A stretch of DNA of 64,000 nt from Photobacterium sp. Ph5. GTDB taxonomy: Bacteria > Pseudomonadota > Gammaproteobacteria > Enterobacterales > Vibrionaceae. Shown here one piece after another: positions 38,571-48,919 of this stretch (the first letter of the stretch is position 1; each line of letters begins with the position of its first letter). The translations under genes were made by a program, and so were the position numbers. Location of the stretch: the NCBI RefSeq assembly GCF_022129445.1, contig NZ_JADQAQ010000014.1, positions 1 through 64,000 on the forward strand. Direction: 5' to 3'. The notes under the pieces are model-generated. The model was not told the DNA's origin and did not search any database. It worked only from the letters and a program-made list of their open reading frames with translations.

Positions 38571-39074
38571 TTACAGTGTGTTAAATTCACGACAATATTC
38601 AACAGTACCTTGATATTGCGAGACTGATTCAGGTAGAACTTCATATACCATAAATGCCTCTTCTGTATCAGGCCAAACGCATGTTAGTTGATGATCTAAC
38701 GCTTTTTGAAAATCTGCTTTGGTGTAATATTCAGGATGACCTAACACCACAATTGCAGGGTAATCAAAATCAGCTAATACACTTTTCGCTTCTTCGATTA
38801 GTGCTAAACCAATGCCTTGCTGTTGATAATCTTCTCGTACAGCTAAAGGGGCAAGACCTTGCCAATTAGTATCTATACCGTTAACCGTTACAGGGCTAAA
38901 AAAAGCGTGGCCTACCACTTCGCCGTCATCATTACATGCCACCAGCGATAAGGTTCGATTACCATTCTCGCGTAACGCCATAACAAGTTTAGCTTCAGCA
39001 TCAGTGGGGAATACGGTTTTTAATAGCGTATCAATCGTTAAGATATCAGCAGGAGCTTCGGATCTAATGAGCAT
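38571..39074 (-). CDS. yhbS: GNAT-family N-acetyltransferase YhbS
   Basis: 167-residue GNAT acetyltransferase; substrate unknown. The acetyl-CoA loop is VREDYQQQGIGLALIEEA. The protein begins MLIRSEAPADILTIDTLL and contains VVLGHPEYYTKADF, typical of YhbS-like members. Its start overlaps the 3' end of ubiT by 11 bp, so the two genes are coupled. In E. coli yhbS is likewise beside yhbT (ubiT). A link to quinone synthesis has not been shown to my knowledge. Confidence 0.85.
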   Translation of the reverse strand: MLIRSEAPADILTIDTLLKTVFPTDAEAKLVMALRENGNRTLSLVACNDDGEVVGHAFFSPVTVNGIDTNWQGLAPLAVREDYQQQGIGLALIEEAKSVLADFDYPAIVVLGHPEYYTKADFQKALDHQLTCVWPDTEEAFMVYEVLPESVSQYQGTVEYCREFNTL

Positions 39075-39585
39075 TTAAGGCCTCTTGGGCAGCACTGTGA
39101 TCATGCATACCTTGATGAATGAAATCAGCAGATTGCTGCAAAATAAATTTCACAGGAGCAGGTAGAGAATCAAGATCGATACTATCCATCAAGTTTTTAA
39201 CTTCTAGCCCTAACTCAGTATCACCTTCAATTCGAAGACGACGTTGGAAGAACAGTGTATCAGGATCTTCCTTGCGTGCAGCAATAAGTACTAAATCATT
39301 ACACTCGCCACTAAAACTGACGTCTTCTTGTTCACAAGACTCAGCCACAACCAGTTTTTCATCTTCGTAGCTAATAAACCACTGTAAACCTAAATCACGT
39401 ACTTCAACTTTTAGCCAGCGATCTTCTAAAAACTCAAAATCACCATCCTCTAGTGCTTCTTTGAAAACCATAGCTAATCCTTCCAGCATCACTTTTTTCT
39501 GAAGCGAAAAAGGTGTCAATTTTGCTGGTACACGCAGTAATGAAGGGCCATGTTGAACGAGTTGTTTTCGAAGTTGAGCAATCAC
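39064..39585 (-). CDS. ubiT: Ubiquinone accessory lipid-binding protein UbiT (SCP2 domain)
   Basis: 173-residue protein with a sterol-carrier-protein-2 domain across about 45-150. In E. coli UbiT binds isoprenoid quinone precursors and is needed for oxygen-independent ubiquinone synthesis with UbiU and UbiV. Family features: the N-terminal LPAKLTPFSLQKKVML-like stretch, the central EDVSFSGECNDLVLIAARKEDPDTLFFQRRL, and IEGDTELGLEVKNLMDSID. The ubiUV pair lies 2.4 kb away on the opposite strand, as in E. coli, except that a GGDEF-EAL gene sits between. Confidence 0.92.
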   Translation of the reverse strand: MIAQLRKQLVQHGPSLLRVPAKLTPFSLQKKVMLEGLAMVFKEALEDGDFEFLEDRWLKVEVRDLGLQWFISYEDEKLVVAESCEQEDVSFSGECNDLVLIAARKEDPDTLFFQRRLRIEGDTELGLEVKNLMDSIDLDSLPAPVKFILQQSADFIHQGMHDHSAAQEALNAH

Positions 39586-39813
39586 TATGATTTATTCCTG
39601 TTAAAAATCGCACTTAGTCTTCGATTGTATGGCAAGATCACTATTTCGTTTTATGCCTTGAGTCAAAAAAAATGCTTCTGTTTTAGCAAAGTTGATAATA
39701 ATTTTCGCTATGTTAGGCGTATTCGAGTTAGAGTACATTAATGAATAAAAAATGTGATTGCCTACTATTAAGCAATGTACATATCTGCACCAATTATGGA
39801 GAGTGGTGACGAC

Positions 39814-41847
39814 ATGCCAACAGAGCAACTAGACTATTGGTTTCCTTTGCTGACTGACAATAGCCCCTTCTTTTTTGCGATCCTTGATCGTCAACATAAC
39901 TATCATGCGGTAAATAACCGTTTTAGTGAAATCAGTGGCCTTGAACGAGACGAGTTACTCGGAAATAACGACACCAATGTCTTAGGGCAACATTATTACC
40001 ATTCCCTAAAGCCTTACTATGAGCGCGCATTTAATGGCGAAAGTATTGAAGCTGAAGTCGTGCTTAACGACAGTCGCCATGAATCAAGTCTACATTTTAG
40101 CCTTGCCCCATTATTAGATAGCAACGGCACAGTTCAACATATTGTTCTACATTCCATTGATACCTCTGAACGCCAGATCCTGATCCATTCATTAGAAGAA
40201 ACAGAGCATCAGCTAACACAACTGAATAACTTGATCACTGAAGGTATTTGTTTAGTTGAAAATAACATAATCATTAATGCGAATGATCAAGCAGCAATTC
40301 AATTGGGTTTACCGTCAAAAAAAGAATTACTCGGGCGTTCACTGGATCAACTACTACACGATAATCAAAAACAGCCTTGCACCAGTCACCGTTTAAAAAA
40401 TAATGATAATAAAGAAACAATAAACTACTTTCCTATCATTCAGAACGAACAGACTAAACCTTTAAAACTGACCGTCTCTCCTGTTAAGCAAATGGGTACT
40501 GAAGCCTTACTGGTTAAACTCGAAACGATCCAAGACAATGACAATAAGCGCCAACAAGGGCAAATTGAGCAGTTAGTCCAAATGGATCCATTAACTGGTT
40601 TACTCAATCGTCATGGCTTTACCCGTCAATTAGACCAATTAATGAAAGCAGAAACACCTGTAGTTATGCTTTATATTGATATTGATAATTTTAAAAATAT
40701 CAATGATTCACTGGGTCACCACATTGGCGATAAAGTACTACAAGAAATTGCACAACGCTTACGTCGATTACTGCCCGAAACGGCTATTTTAGGTTATTTA
40801 AGCGGTGATGAATTTGCGATCTTACTACCAAATCCTGAACATGAACGTACTGGCGAAATCATCTCTGAGCAGATCATCGCACTGGTTAATCAACCGTTTG
40901 AACTCCGCCATTTTAGAAAGCACTTAGCCTGCTCAATAGGAATGGTTACCTCCCCAGGTCACGGTAATGATGCGCGCATGATGCTACAAAATGCCGATAC
41001 CGCTATGTATGAAGCAAAACATCGGGGTAGAAATCGCTTAGTTGAATTTAATGATGCCATGAGCAAAGAAGCGCGAATGCGTTTATGGCTCGAAATTGAA
41101 CTGCAAAAAGCGCTACAAAATAATGGCCTTGAAGTCTGGTACCAACCCAAAGTTAATGCTCGTGATTTTGCAATTGACGGGGCAGAAGCATTAGTGCGTT
41201 GGAAGCACCCTGTTGAAGGCTATATTAGCCCAGCTCAATTTATTCCAGTAGCTGAAAGCTCAGGCTTGATTGAGCAACTCGGTTGCGTGGTCATGCGTGA
41301 AGTCTTTACCACCGTTAGCCAATGGAAAAAGCGTAACCTGCTAACAGGTCGTGTCGCGATTAACTTATCACCACAACAATTTGGTAATTCAGGCTTAATT
41401 AGTTTTGTTGATAAGCTCCGTCTTTCTACTAACATTAACCCTGCAGATATTACTTTCGAGCTAACAGAAAGTGCGGTAATGAGCGATGGTGAACATACTG
41501 TCCAAATGCTTAACTCGATTAAAAAGCTAGGGTTTGCACTTTCTATTGATGATTTTGGCACAGGGTATTCATCACTCTCTTACCTAGCACGCTTTCCCTT
41601 AGATGAACTTAAAGTGGATCGTGCATTTATTCAAGATATCGACACCATTCCCAAACAAGTAACCTTGATTGAAAACATCATCAACTTAGGTAAATCACTC
41701 AAAATGAGTGTGGTTGCCGAAGGGATTGAAACCCGTCAACAAGCCACACTACTCTCTAATTTAAACTGTGACTATATCCAAGGTTTTCACTTCTACCGCC
41801 CTATGCCAAAACATGAGCTAGAAGCGATTTTATTACAAAACAAATGA
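39814..41847 (+). CDS. PAS-GGDEF-EAL protein (c-di-GMP synthesis/breakdown)
   Basis: About 677 residues from ATG 39814 (MPTEQLDYW), chosen for a GGTGA 5 bases before it; in-frame ATG codons at 39775 and 39796 would add 13 or 6 residues. Counting from 39775: a PAS domain at about 20-130, a second PAS-like region at about 145-250, GGDEF at about 265-425, EAL at about 440-690. The GGDEF motif reads SGDEF (343-347), a variant still found in active cyclases. The EAL side is complete: EAL 471-473, NLSPQQF, ELTES, DDFGTGYSS, LKVDRAF, EGIE, so phosphodiesterase activity is likely. No membrane segment is seen. PAS domains suggest a redox or small-ligand input. The gene lies between ubiT-yhbS and ubiUV. 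Confidence 0.9.
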   Translation: MPTEQLDYWFPLLTDNSPFFFAILDRQHNYHAVNNRFSEISGLERDELLGNNDTNVLGQHYYHSLKPYYERAFNGESIEAEVVLNDSRHESSLHFSLAPLLDSNGTVQHIVLHSIDTSERQILIHSLEETEHQLTQLNNLITEGICLVENNIIINANDQAAIQLGLPSKKELLGRSLDQLLHDNQKQPCTSHRLKNNDNKETINYFPIIQNEQTKPLKLTVSPVKQMGTEALLVKLETIQDNDNKRQQGQIEQLVQMDPLTGLLNRHGFTRQLDQLMKAETPVVMLYIDIDNFKNINDSLGHHIGDKVLQEIAQRLRRLLPETAILGYLSGDEFAILLPNPEHERTGEIISEQIIALVNQPFELRHFRKHLACSIGMVTSPGHGNDARMMLQNADTAMYEAKHRGRNRLVEFNDAMSKEARMRLWLEIELQKALQNNGLEVWYQPKVNARDFAIDGAEALVRWKHPVEGYISPAQFIPVAESSGLIEQLGCVVMREVFTTVSQWKKRNLLTGRVAINLSPQQFGNSGLISFVDKLRLSTNINPADITFELTESAVMSDGEHTVQMLNSIKKLGFALSIDDFGTGYSSLSYLARFPLDELKVDRAFIQDIDTIPKQVTLIENIINLGKSLKMSVVAEGIETRQQATLLSNLNCDYIQGFHFYRPMPKHELEAILLQNK

Positions 41848-41861
41848 GTCAAAAACACCTC

Positions 41862-41888
41862 AAAAAAGGAGCGATAACGCTCCTTTTT
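41862..41888 (+). terminator. Terminator of the GGDEF-EAL gene
   Basis: AAAAAAGGAGCG, loop ATAA, CGCTCCTTTTT: perfect stem and T-run, separating it from ubiU. Confidence 0.92.
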
Positions 41889-41993
41889 ATTAATAAAAAC
41901 AACGAAAACCTGCCTAAAGTCAAAGCACCATAAGATAAACAAATTTAGTATCAACGGTCATAATTTTATTCAAAGACTGGATGATAAAAAATA

Positions 41994-43001
41994 ATGGAGC
42001 TTCTCTGCCCCGCTGGTAACCTTCCAGCCTTAAAAACCGCAATTGATAATGGTGCAGATGCCGTTTATATCGGTTTCAAGGATGATACTAACGCCCGCCA
42101 TTTTGCAGGTTTAAACTTTACAGGCCGTAAACTCGAAAAAGCCGTACAGTACGTAAAAGATCACGACCGTAAATTACATGTTGCACTCAACACCTTTGCC
42201 CATCCCGATGGTTTCAACCGCTGGACAAAAGCGGTAGATAATGCCGCGGCTATGGGGGTTGATGCGCTGATTGTCGCTGATATTGCAGTGCTAGAATACG
42301 CCGCTACGACGTATCCAGATTTAGAACTTCACCTATCAGTACAAGCTTCAGCAACTAACACTGCCGCGATTGATTTTTATAAACAAAATTTCAATATCAA
42401 ACGCGTTGTATTACCACGCGTTTTATCTATCCACCAAGTAAAACAGCTGGCACGTAATACGGATATGGAGCTAGAAGTGTTTGCTTTTGGTAGCCTATGT
42501 ATTATGTCAGAAGGACGTTGCTACTTATCGTCTTACATGACAGGTGAATCCCCTAATACTGTAGGCGCTTGTTCACCAGCCAAATTTGTCCGTTGGCAAG
42601 AAACGCCACAAGGCTTGGAGTCTCGCTTAAACGAGGTACTCATTGATCGCTATGGTCATGGTGAAAATGCTGGCTACCCTACACTGTGTAAAGGTCGTTT
42701 TGATATCAACATCGATGGTGAAAACAAACGCTATCATGCCCTTGAAGAGCCAACGAGCCTAAACACCCTTGAGATTCTTCCTGAGCTATTTAAAGCTAAT
42801 ATTGCTTCAGTAAAAATTGAAGGTCGTCAGCGTAGCCCTGCTTATGTTGAACAGGTAACCCGCACATGGCGTGCAGCGATTGATCACTATTTAGCTAATC
42901 CAGAAGGCTACCAAGTGAATCCAGCTTGGAATGCATGTCTTGGTAATGTATCAGAAGGTAAACAAACCACACTTGGTGCTTATCACCGTAAATGGCAATA
43001 G
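41994..43001 (+). CDS. ubiU: Ubiquinone biosynthesis protein UbiU (U32 family)
   Basis: 335-residue member of peptidase family U32. E. coli UbiU and UbiV form a [4Fe-4S] heterodimer needed for oxygen-independent hydroxylations of ubiquinone. The four cluster cysteines known in E. coli are at the same numbers here: C169, C176, C193 and C232. The protein begins [30 protein letters not shown]. It is followed after 10 bp by ubiV. Earlier names YhbU and U32 protease do not reflect this role. No clear FNR site could be placed upstream. Confidence 0.95.
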   Translation: MELLCPAGNLPALKTAIDNGADAVYIGFKDDTNARHFAGLNFTGRKLEKAVQYVKDHDRKLHVALNTFAHPDGFNRWTKAVDNAAAMGVDALIVADIAVLEYAATTYPDLELHLSVQASATNTAAIDFYKQNFNIKRVVLPRVLSIHQVKQLARNTDMELEVFAFGSLCIMSEGRCYLSSYMTGESPNTVGACSPAKFVRWQETPQGLESRLNEVLIDRYGHGENAGYPTLCKGRFDINIDGENKRYHALEEPTSLNTLEILPELFKANIASVKIEGRQRSPAYVEQVTRTWRAAIDHYLANPEGYQVNPAWNACLGNVSEGKQTTLGAYHRKWQ

Positions 43002-43011
43002 GAGCCAAACC

Positions 43012-43890
43012 ATGAAATATTCTCTTGGCCCATTACTTTACTTCTGGCCTAAAAATGATGTTGAAGCGTTTTATCAACAAGCAAAAAACAGCACTGTTGA
43101 TATCATTTACTTAGGCGAAAGCGTGTGTTCAAAGCGCCGTGAACTAAAGCCAGCACAATGGTTAGAGATCGCGAAAGATATTGCCAATAGTGGAAAACAA
43201 GTCGTGCTATCGACGATGGCGCTACTCGAAGCGCCAAGCGAAGTTAACATCATGAAAAAGTACATCGATAATGGTGACTTTATCATTGAAGCTAACGATG
43301 TTTCTGCGATTCAATTAGCCTCTGAGGCAAAGATCCCATTTGTCGTTGGCCCTGCAGTTAACTGTTACAACGCCCAAACATTAAACCTGTTTTTAAAACA
43401 AGGTATGACCCGCTGGTGTATGCCGGTTGAGTTATCACGTGAATGGTTAAATAACACCTTAATTGAATGTGAAAAACTGGGTATTCGCAATAAATTTGAA
43501 ACGGAAGTATTTAGCTATGGCTATCTGCCATTAGCGTATTCAGCACGTTGTTTTACTGCTCGTGCTGAGAACCGTGCCAAAGATGATTGTGAAACCTGCT
43601 GTATTAAGTATCCACAAGGGATCACGGTAAATAGCCAAGAAAACCAAAAAGTCTTTACCCTAAATGGAATTCAGACTCAATCAGGCTACTGCTATAATCT
43701 AATAAACGATCTTAAAGGTATGGCAGATATCGTTGATGTCGTACGTTTAAGCCCACTTGGCCTTGATACATTATCTTTGGTTGATGATTTCCGTGCTAAT
43801 GAACAAAGTGCAACTCGTCATCAACTAGAGAATAGCCACCAATGTAATGGTTATTGGCATAGTTTGGCTGGATTGAACATCAGCGAATAA
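43012..43890 (+). CDS. ubiV: Ubiquinone biosynthesis protein UbiV (U32 family)
   Basis: 292-residue partner of UbiU. I start at ATG 43012 ([16 protein letters not shown]), preceded by AGGAG at 7 bases; a longer upstream frame overlaps ubiU and is not needed. Cluster cysteines C39, C180, C193 and C197 are conserved at the same positions as in E. coli UbiV. Coupling with ubiU in one transcript is likely. It ends at a terminator shared with the convergent nlpI. Confidence 0.95.
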   Translation: MKYSLGPLLYFWPKNDVEAFYQQAKNSTVDIIYLGESVCSKRRELKPAQWLEIAKDIANSGKQVVLSTMALLEAPSEVNIMKKYIDNGDFIIEANDVSAIQLASEAKIPFVVGPAVNCYNAQTLNLFLKQGMTRWCMPVELSREWLNNTLIECEKLGIRNKFETEVFSYGYLPLAYSARCFTARAENRAKDDCETCCIKYPQGITVNSQENQKVFTLNGIQTQSGYCYNLINDLKGMADIVDVVRLSPLGLDTLSLVDDFRANEQSATRHQLENSHQCNGYWHSLAGLNISE

Positions 43891-43902
43891 TTACTAAAAT
43901 AT

Positions 43903-43930
43903 AAAAAAAGCCGCATTAGCGGCTTTTCTT
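43903..43930. terminator. Terminator between ubiV and nlpI
   Basis: AAAAAAGCCGC and GCGGCTTTT around ATTA, with U-runs both ways; it serves the convergent ends. Confidence 0.9.
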
Positions 43931-43931
43931 T

Positions 43932-44852
43932 TTATCCCCCAGGGACGACTGGAACAGTTTCTTCATTTTGTGTCTCAGGGGATTGCTCTTGATACGCTGA
44001 GTATAATCGACTGAGCTCAAGAAGCGACAATCGGTGTTCAATAAACTCATACACATTGCCTGCTAACGCCAATTTATAGAGCATTACCGCGGTAGAATAA
44101 TCCTGATTGTTTTGATGCAACTTACCTAAATAAAAATACGCTTCAGTTAAATGTTCAGCCAGTTGATCGTTATTTTCACTCTGCTCTGCAATATCACTCA
44201 GTAGTTGTCGTTCTGTAATTTGTCCTAAAAACAAACGTACCAACTGCCATCCCCATGCTTTTTTATCACTAGCATCATAACGCTGTTTTAATTGAGCTTG
44301 CGCCTGCTCTGGAGTTAATTCAACATCATTAAGGTATAGCCAGATCACGCGATACGGATCATTATGATCTTGTTCGTAATGAGGTAATAGATCTTGATTC
44401 GCTAATTCATAGCGCTCACCGTAATACAAGGCAATACCACGATTACGTTGAGCATAAAGATGGTTAGGCGCTAACTCTAAGGTAGAATCAAACGCTTCAT
44501 AAGCCGCATCAAAATGTGCCATTTGGGTAAAATAAACCCCTAACACATTATATAAATCGGGTTGATTCGGCTCTAAAGTGAGGGATTTATTAAAATCTAA
44601 TCGTGCTAAATCGCGTAACCCTAAGCTGTCATTAACTAGCCCGCGTTCGTAATATATCTTTGCTAATGTTGCCTCTGGAATATCATCTCGCTGCAAAATT
44701 TGATCAATACGAGCTAATTGAATTTGCTGCTGTAAGGTTGGCTGAAATGGTATCGCCATCGGTGGATGGGTCCACTTGGTTGGCATCGCCGAACAGCCTG
44801 TTAGCATCATCGCTACAGTCATAACGGCAAATGTAAAGCGAGTTGCTATCAA
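43932..44852 (-). CDS. nlpI: Lipoprotein NlpI (TPR adaptor)
   Basis: 306-residue outer-membrane lipoprotein with TPR repeats. In E. coli it binds Prc and presents peptidoglycan endopeptidases such as MepS for degradation. The signal peptide ends in MLTGC with Cys20 as lipidation site. TPR repeats cover about 60-170 (for example YYERGLVNDSLGLRDLARLDFNKSL and PDLYNVLGVYFTQMAHFDAAYEAFDSTLEL). Length is close to E. coli NlpI (294). It follows pnp on the same strand, as in E. coli. Confidence 0.94.
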   Translation of the reverse strand: MIATRFTFAVMTVAMMLTGCSAMPTKWTHPPMAIPFQPTLQQQIQLARIDQILQRDDIPEATLAKIYYERGLVNDSLGLRDLARLDFNKSLTLEPNQPDLYNVLGVYFTQMAHFDAAYEAFDSTLELAPNHLYAQRNRGIALYYGERYELANQDLLPHYEQDHNDPYRVIWLYLNDVELTPEQAQAQLKQRYDASDKKAWGWQLVRLFLGQITERQLLSDIAEQSENNDQLAEHLTEAYFYLGKLHQNNQDYSTAVMLYKLALAGNVYEFIEHRLSLLELSRLYSAYQEQSPETQNEETVPVVPGG

Positions 44853-44936
44853 AGCACTTCTCCCTAAGGCTTAATAATCACGGTCCTATTGTATTACTCT
44901 ACATCATAGAACACTGCATGATGTTTTTTAGATAAC

Positions 44937-44963
44937 AAAAAGGGGCTAGATAGCCCCTTTATA
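44937..44963 (-). terminator. Rho-independent terminator of pnp
   Basis: AAAGGGGCTA and TAGCCCCTTT form a 10-bp stem around GA, with a U-run (from AAAAAC) on the minus-strand transcript. It separates pnp from nlpI. Confidence 0.85.
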
Positions 44964-44983
44964 TCATGCTTTTAGCAAAAAAC

Positions 44984-47110
44984 TTAGCCTTGAGGCTGTT
45001 CGTTTTGAGCTGGCGCTTCAGCAGCTGGTGTTTCAACTGCTTCTTTCATGCTTAGACGGATACGGCCCTGACGGTCGATTTCTAGCACTTTAACTTGAAC
45101 TTCTTGACCCATTTGTAGGTAATCAGACACTTTCTCTACACGATCTTGTGAGATTTGAGAAATGTGTACTAGACCTTCTTTAGTACCAATCACAGATACA
45201 AACGCACCGAAATCAACGATACGCATTACTTTACCTGTGTAGATACGACCTACTTCAACGTCAGCGGTGATTTCTTCGATACGACGGATTGCTTCTTTCG
45301 CAGCAGTACCTTCAGTCGCAGCAATCTTCACAGTACCATCGTCTTCAATCTCGATTGTAGTACCAGTTTCTTCAGTAAGTGCACGAATAACAGCACCACC
45401 TTTACCGATAACATCTTTGATCTTCTCAGGGTTGATCTTCATTGTATGGATACGAGGAGCGAACTGAGAGATATCTTCACGTGGAGTATTAATTGCATTA
45501 TCCATTACGCTAAGGATGTGCTTACGCGCGCCTTTAGCTTGGTTAAGAGCAATCTGCATGATCTCTTTAGTGATACCTTCGATCTTGATATCCATTTGAA
45601 GTGCAGTAATACCGTCATCAGTACCTGCTACTTTAAAGTCCATATCACCTAGGTGATCTTCGTCACCAAGGATGTCAGAAAGAACAACGAAATCGTCGCC
45701 TTCTTTAACAAGACCCATTGCGATACCCGCAACAGACGCTTTAATTGGCACACCAGCGTCCATAAGAGCAAGAGACGTACCACATACAGAAGCCATTGAA
45801 GATGAACCGTTAGATTCAGTGATTTCTGATACTACACGTACTGTGTATGGGAATTCGTCTACAGATGGCATTACAGCAGCAATACCACGCTTAGCCAGTT
45901 TACCGTGACCAATTTCACGACGCTTAGGCGAACCTACAAAACCCGTCTCACCAACACAGTATGGAGGGAAGTTGTAGTGTAGAAGGAAGTGATCTTTCGT
46001 CTCACCAGTTAGACCATCAATGATCTGTGCGTCACGTTGTGTACCCAGTGTTGCAGTAACAAGTGCCTGAGTTTCACCACGAGTAAATAGTGAAGAACCG
46101 TGAGTACGTGGAAGCACACCAGTACGTACGTCTAACGCACGAACCATGTCTTTTTCACGACCATCGATACGTGGGTTACCCGCAATGATGCGACCACGTA
46201 CAACTGTCTTCTCTAGATCGTGGAAGATAGTGTGGATTTCTTTGGTATTTGCTTCTGCATCTTCAGCAAGAATTGCGTCGTTAACTTCACCAGCAATCTC
46301 ATGAATACGGTCGTAACGAGCCATTTTCTCAGTGATTTGGTAAGCATCAACAAGCTTAGCTTCAGCAAGTTCTGCGATCTTATTTTTAAGTGCAGTATTT
46401 TCTTGAGGAGCAACCCAATCCCAAGCTGGCGTTGCAACTTCAGCAGCAAACTCGTTGATTGCATTGATAGCAACTTGTTGTTGGTCATGACCAAATACAA
46501 CCGCTTGTAGCATTTGCTCTTCAGATAGACGGTCAGCTTCTGACTCAACCATTAGTACAGCATCTTTCGTACCAGCAACAACAAGATCTAGACGGCTTTC
46601 TTCTAGCTCAACATTGCTTGGGTTAAGTACGAATTGATCGTTGATGTAACCAACACGTGCTGCACCGATAGGACCATTAAATGGAATACCAGAAATAGCA
46701 AGTGCTGCAGATGTACCGATCATAGTTACGATGTCAGGGCTTACTGCAGGGTTAACAGAAACCACAGTAGCGATAACTTGAACTTCGTTTTTGAAATCGT
46801 CAGGGAATAGTGGACGGATTGGACGGTCAATTAGACGTGCAGTCAGAGTTTCGCCTTCAGAAGGACGGCCTTCACGCTTGAAGAAACCACCAGGGATTTT
46901 ACCTGCCGCGTAAGTACGCTCTTGGTAGTTCACTGTTAGTGGGAAGAAGTCTTGGCCTTCTACTGCTGTTTTCTTACCAACAACAGAAACGAACACTGAA
47001 GTGTCGTCCATGCTAACCATTACTGCAGCAGTCGCTTGACGTGCCATAACACCAGTCTCTAGAGTAACCGTGTGGTTACCGTACTGGAAAGTCTTTACGA
47101 TAGGATTCAC
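44984..47110 (-). CDS. pnp: Polyribonucleotide nucleotidyltransferase (PNPase)
   Basis: 708-residue phosphorolytic 3'-5' exoribonuclease, part of the degradosome. Two RNase PH domains, a KH domain near 555-615 ([27 protein letters not shown]) and an S1 domain near 620-690 ([33 protein letters not shown]) are in order. The second PH domain has [31 protein letters not shown] with the catalytic aspartates. Length matches E. coli PNPase (711). A long hairpin in the leader at 47215-47264 resembles the RNase III-cut stem through which PNPase represses its own mRNA. It follows rpsO. Confidence 0.98.
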   Translation of the reverse strand: MNPIVKTFQYGNHTVTLETGVMARQATAAVMVSMDDTSVFVSVVGKKTAVEGQDFFPLTVNYQERTYAAGKIPGGFFKREGRPSEGETLTARLIDRPIRPLFPDDFKNEVQVIATVVSVNPAVSPDIVTMIGTSAALAISGIPFNGPIGAARVGYINDQFVLNPSNVELEESRLDLVVAGTKDAVLMVESEADRLSEEQMLQAVVFGHDQQQVAINAINEFAAEVATPAWDWVAPQENTALKNKIAELAEAKLVDAYQITEKMARYDRIHEIAGEVNDAILAEDAEANTKEIHTIFHDLEKTVVRGRIIAGNPRIDGREKDMVRALDVRTGVLPRTHGSSLFTRGETQALVTATLGTQRDAQIIDGLTGETKDHFLLHYNFPPYCVGETGFVGSPKRREIGHGKLAKRGIAAVMPSVDEFPYTVRVVSEITESNGSSSMASVCGTSLALMDAGVPIKASVAGIAMGLVKEGDDFVVLSDILGDEDHLGDMDFKVAGTDDGITALQMDIKIEGITKEIMQIALNQAKGARKHILSVMDNAINTPREDISQFAPRIHTMKINPEKIKDVIGKGGAVIRALTEETGTTIEIEDDGTVKIAATEGTAAKEAIRRIEEITADVEVGRIYTGKVMRIVDFGAFVSVIGTKEGLVHISQISQDRVEKVSDYLQMGQEVQVKVLEIDRQGRIRLSMKEAVETPAAEAPAQNEQPQG

Positions 47111-47214
47111 GTGAATTTCCTTAAATATATTCCGCTTTCTATTTGCTTGCTAATTATAACTAAGACAAACAACAGCGTCATGTGATGATATTCACTTTCA
47201 TGTAATTTCACGTA

Positions 47215-47264
47215 TCGCGACTAAGGAAATATCTCATCATGATGAGGTATTTTATTAGCCGCGA
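47215..47264 (-). promoter_or_regulatory. Long pnp leader hairpin (RNase III/PNPase autoregulation type)
   Basis: A 13-bp nearly perfect stem (47227-47239 with 47240-47252, one G-U) is extended outward by CTAA/TTAG (47221-47224 and 47255-47258) and TCGCG/CGCGA (47215-47219 and 47260-47264), with a small internal loop. In E. coli, RNase III cuts a stem in the pnp leader and PNPase then destroys the mRNA; position and form fit the same mechanism. Confidence 0.6.
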
Positions 47265-47462
47265 CCTAAAGGTCGACGAAAACGACTCGTGATACATAAA
47301 AATGGAGTTAACTACAGCATATCTCTTTATCCATCATATTCCTGCCTTAGCATGCATACAACAAACATAAGATTAACTTCGGTACAGATAGTAGACGAAA
47401 TTGAGGAAAATAACAGAAGGAAAAATATAAACTGCGGTATGTATTATCTTTTCTAAAACAAA

Positions 47463-47490
47463 AAGAAAGGAGCCATAAGGCTCCTTTCTA
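47463..47490 (-). terminator. Rho-independent terminator of rpsO
   Basis: AGAAAGGAGCC and GGCTCCTTTCT form a perfect 11-bp stem around ATAA, with U-run on the minus-strand transcript. Confidence 0.9.
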
Positions 47491-47499
47491 AAAGCAATC

Positions 47500-47769
47500 T
47501 TAGCGACGTAGGCCTAGACGCTTGATTAGGTCTTGGTAACGATCTAGGTTCTTACCTTTTAGGTAATCTAGAAGCTTACGACGACGAGAAACCATACGTA
47601 GCAGACCGCGACGGCTGTGGTGGTCGTGTTTATGGTTAGCAAAGTGACCTTGAAGGTGGTTGATTTGCGCTGTTAAAAGTGCAACCTGAACTTCAGGAGA
47701 ACCAGTATCATTTTCACATTGTGCGTATTCTGCAACGATTGCTGCTTTAGTTTCTGCATTCAGAGACAT
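47500..47769 (-). CDS. rpsO: 30S ribosomal protein S15
   Basis: 89-residue primary binder of the 16S rRNA central domain. It begins [15 protein letters not shown] and has the S15 signature [49 protein letters not shown]. Length equals E. coli S15 with its initial Met. It lies between truB and pnp, the invariant order. A strong sigma-70 promoter at 47842-47870 gives it transcription independent of the nusA-infB operon. Confidence 0.99.
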   Translation of the reverse strand: MSLNAETKAAIVAEYAQCENDTGSPEVQVALLTAQINHLQGHFANHKHDHHSRRGLLRMVSRRRKLLDYLKGKNLDRYQDLIKRLGLRR

Positions 47770-47841
47770 AACTCATTCCTAATACAAAGATGTTTTAATT
47801 TGTGCCGCCAATCTCTGATTCAGCCGACACCCAAGCCGCGG

Positions 47842-47870
47842 ATTATACTGATCGATATAGATAACTACAA
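47842..47870 (-). promoter_or_regulatory. Sigma-70 promoter of rpsO
   Basis: On the minus strand TTGTAG (47865-47870), a 17-bp spacer, and a perfect TATAAT (47842-47847), about 73 bp before rpsO. Confidence 0.78.
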
Positions 47871-47966
47871 GCGAATAATTAGTAACCATGGCAATAATAA
47901 ACAATAAATAGAAGTCTTCATTACATTCATTAAAAACAAAGCAGTGAACGGTTCTACAATTGTCGA

Positions 47967-48917
47967 TTAATCTTGCTGATGTTCATTCGCCATGACGCGT
48001 TTTGGTGCTAGCATACCTTTAAGATCGATAGTACCCACACCAATAAACTCACGCTCAGAGCCGACAGAAATACGTACTAATGTCCCTTTTTCAGGAACAT
48101 TGTCAGCATGTACCGGATTACCATTAAGCACATGCACCGCAACCTCAGTACTGATATTCACTTCAGGCAAATCTTGTACTGCGGTGTCGGTTGGTAACAA
48201 TAACGCATCCAACACAGAGCCTGGCTCTATTTCATTCGCTTTTGCATCATCAAGCATCGCTTGTAACTGCTCAATAGTAACCATTCGCTCATACGGGAAG
48301 TTAGAAACCCCTGTACGACGCAACATGATAACGTGAGCACCACAACCCAGCATTTCGCCCAGATCATCAACGATAGTACGAATATAAGTACCTTTTGATA
48401 CATGAAGTTCCATTTCGACTTCATCATTATCAAAACGCAGTAAATCAACAGAATAAACAGTAATTTTTCGTGATTCACGAGGAACCTCGACGCCTTCACG
48501 CGCATATTCGTATAATTTACGCCCTTTGTACTTCAGCGCAGAGTACATCGATGGGATCTGATCAGTTGTACCACGGAACTTATCAATACACGCTTCAAGT
48601 TGCTCACGATTAACGTTTACATCACGTGTTTCAACCACTTCGCCATCAGAATCAGAAGTATCAGTACGTTCACCCAGCTTTGCGATCACACGATAGCGTT
48701 TATCTGAATCTAATAAGAACTGAGAGAACTTTGTTGCTTCACCAAAACAGATGGGCAGCATACCCGTCGCCAAAGGATCAAGCGCACCGGTATGGCCCGC
48801 CTTTTGAGCAAAAAAGATACGTTTTACTTTCTGTAAGGTATCGTTTGAACTAATTCCCGTAGGCTTATCAACTAAAATGACACCATTAATTGGGCGACCT
48901 TTACGACGACGTGCCAT
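47967..48917 (-). CDS. truB: tRNA pseudouridine(55) synthase TruB
   Basis: 316-residue enzyme that makes pseudouridine 55 in the T loop of tRNAs and acts as a tRNA chaperone. The catalytic Asp47 is in [23 protein letters not shown]. The N-terminus has [16 protein letters not shown], and [14 protein letters not shown] is present. A C-terminal PUA-like domain follows. Length matches E. coli TruB (314). It starts 2 bp after rbfA ends, so the genes are tightly coupled. Confidence 0.98.
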   Translation of the reverse strand: MARRRKGRPINGVILVDKPTGISSNDTLQKVKRIFFAQKAGHTGALDPLATGMLPICFGEATKFSQFLLDSDKRYRVIAKLGERTDTSDSDGEVVETRDVNVNREQLEACIDKFRGTTDQIPSMYSALKYKGRKLYEYAREGVEVPRESRKITVYSVDLLRFDNDEVEMELHVSKGTYIRTIVDDLGEMLGCGAHVIMLRRTGVSNFPYERMVTIEQLQAMLDDAKANEIEPGSVLDALLLPTDTAVQDLPEVNISTEVAVHVLNGNPVHADNVPEKGTLVRISVGSEREFIGVGTIDLKGMLAPKRVMANEHQQD

Positions 48918-48919
48918 GC

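Larger units (their letters stand above)
47111..47499 (-). other. pnp leader and rpsO-pnp intergenic region
   Basis: 389 bp without a gene. From right to left it holds the rpsO terminator (47463-47490), a likely pnp promoter region, and several RNA hairpins, the largest at 47215-47264 and smaller ones at 47263-47274 and 47272-47286. Confidence 0.6.
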
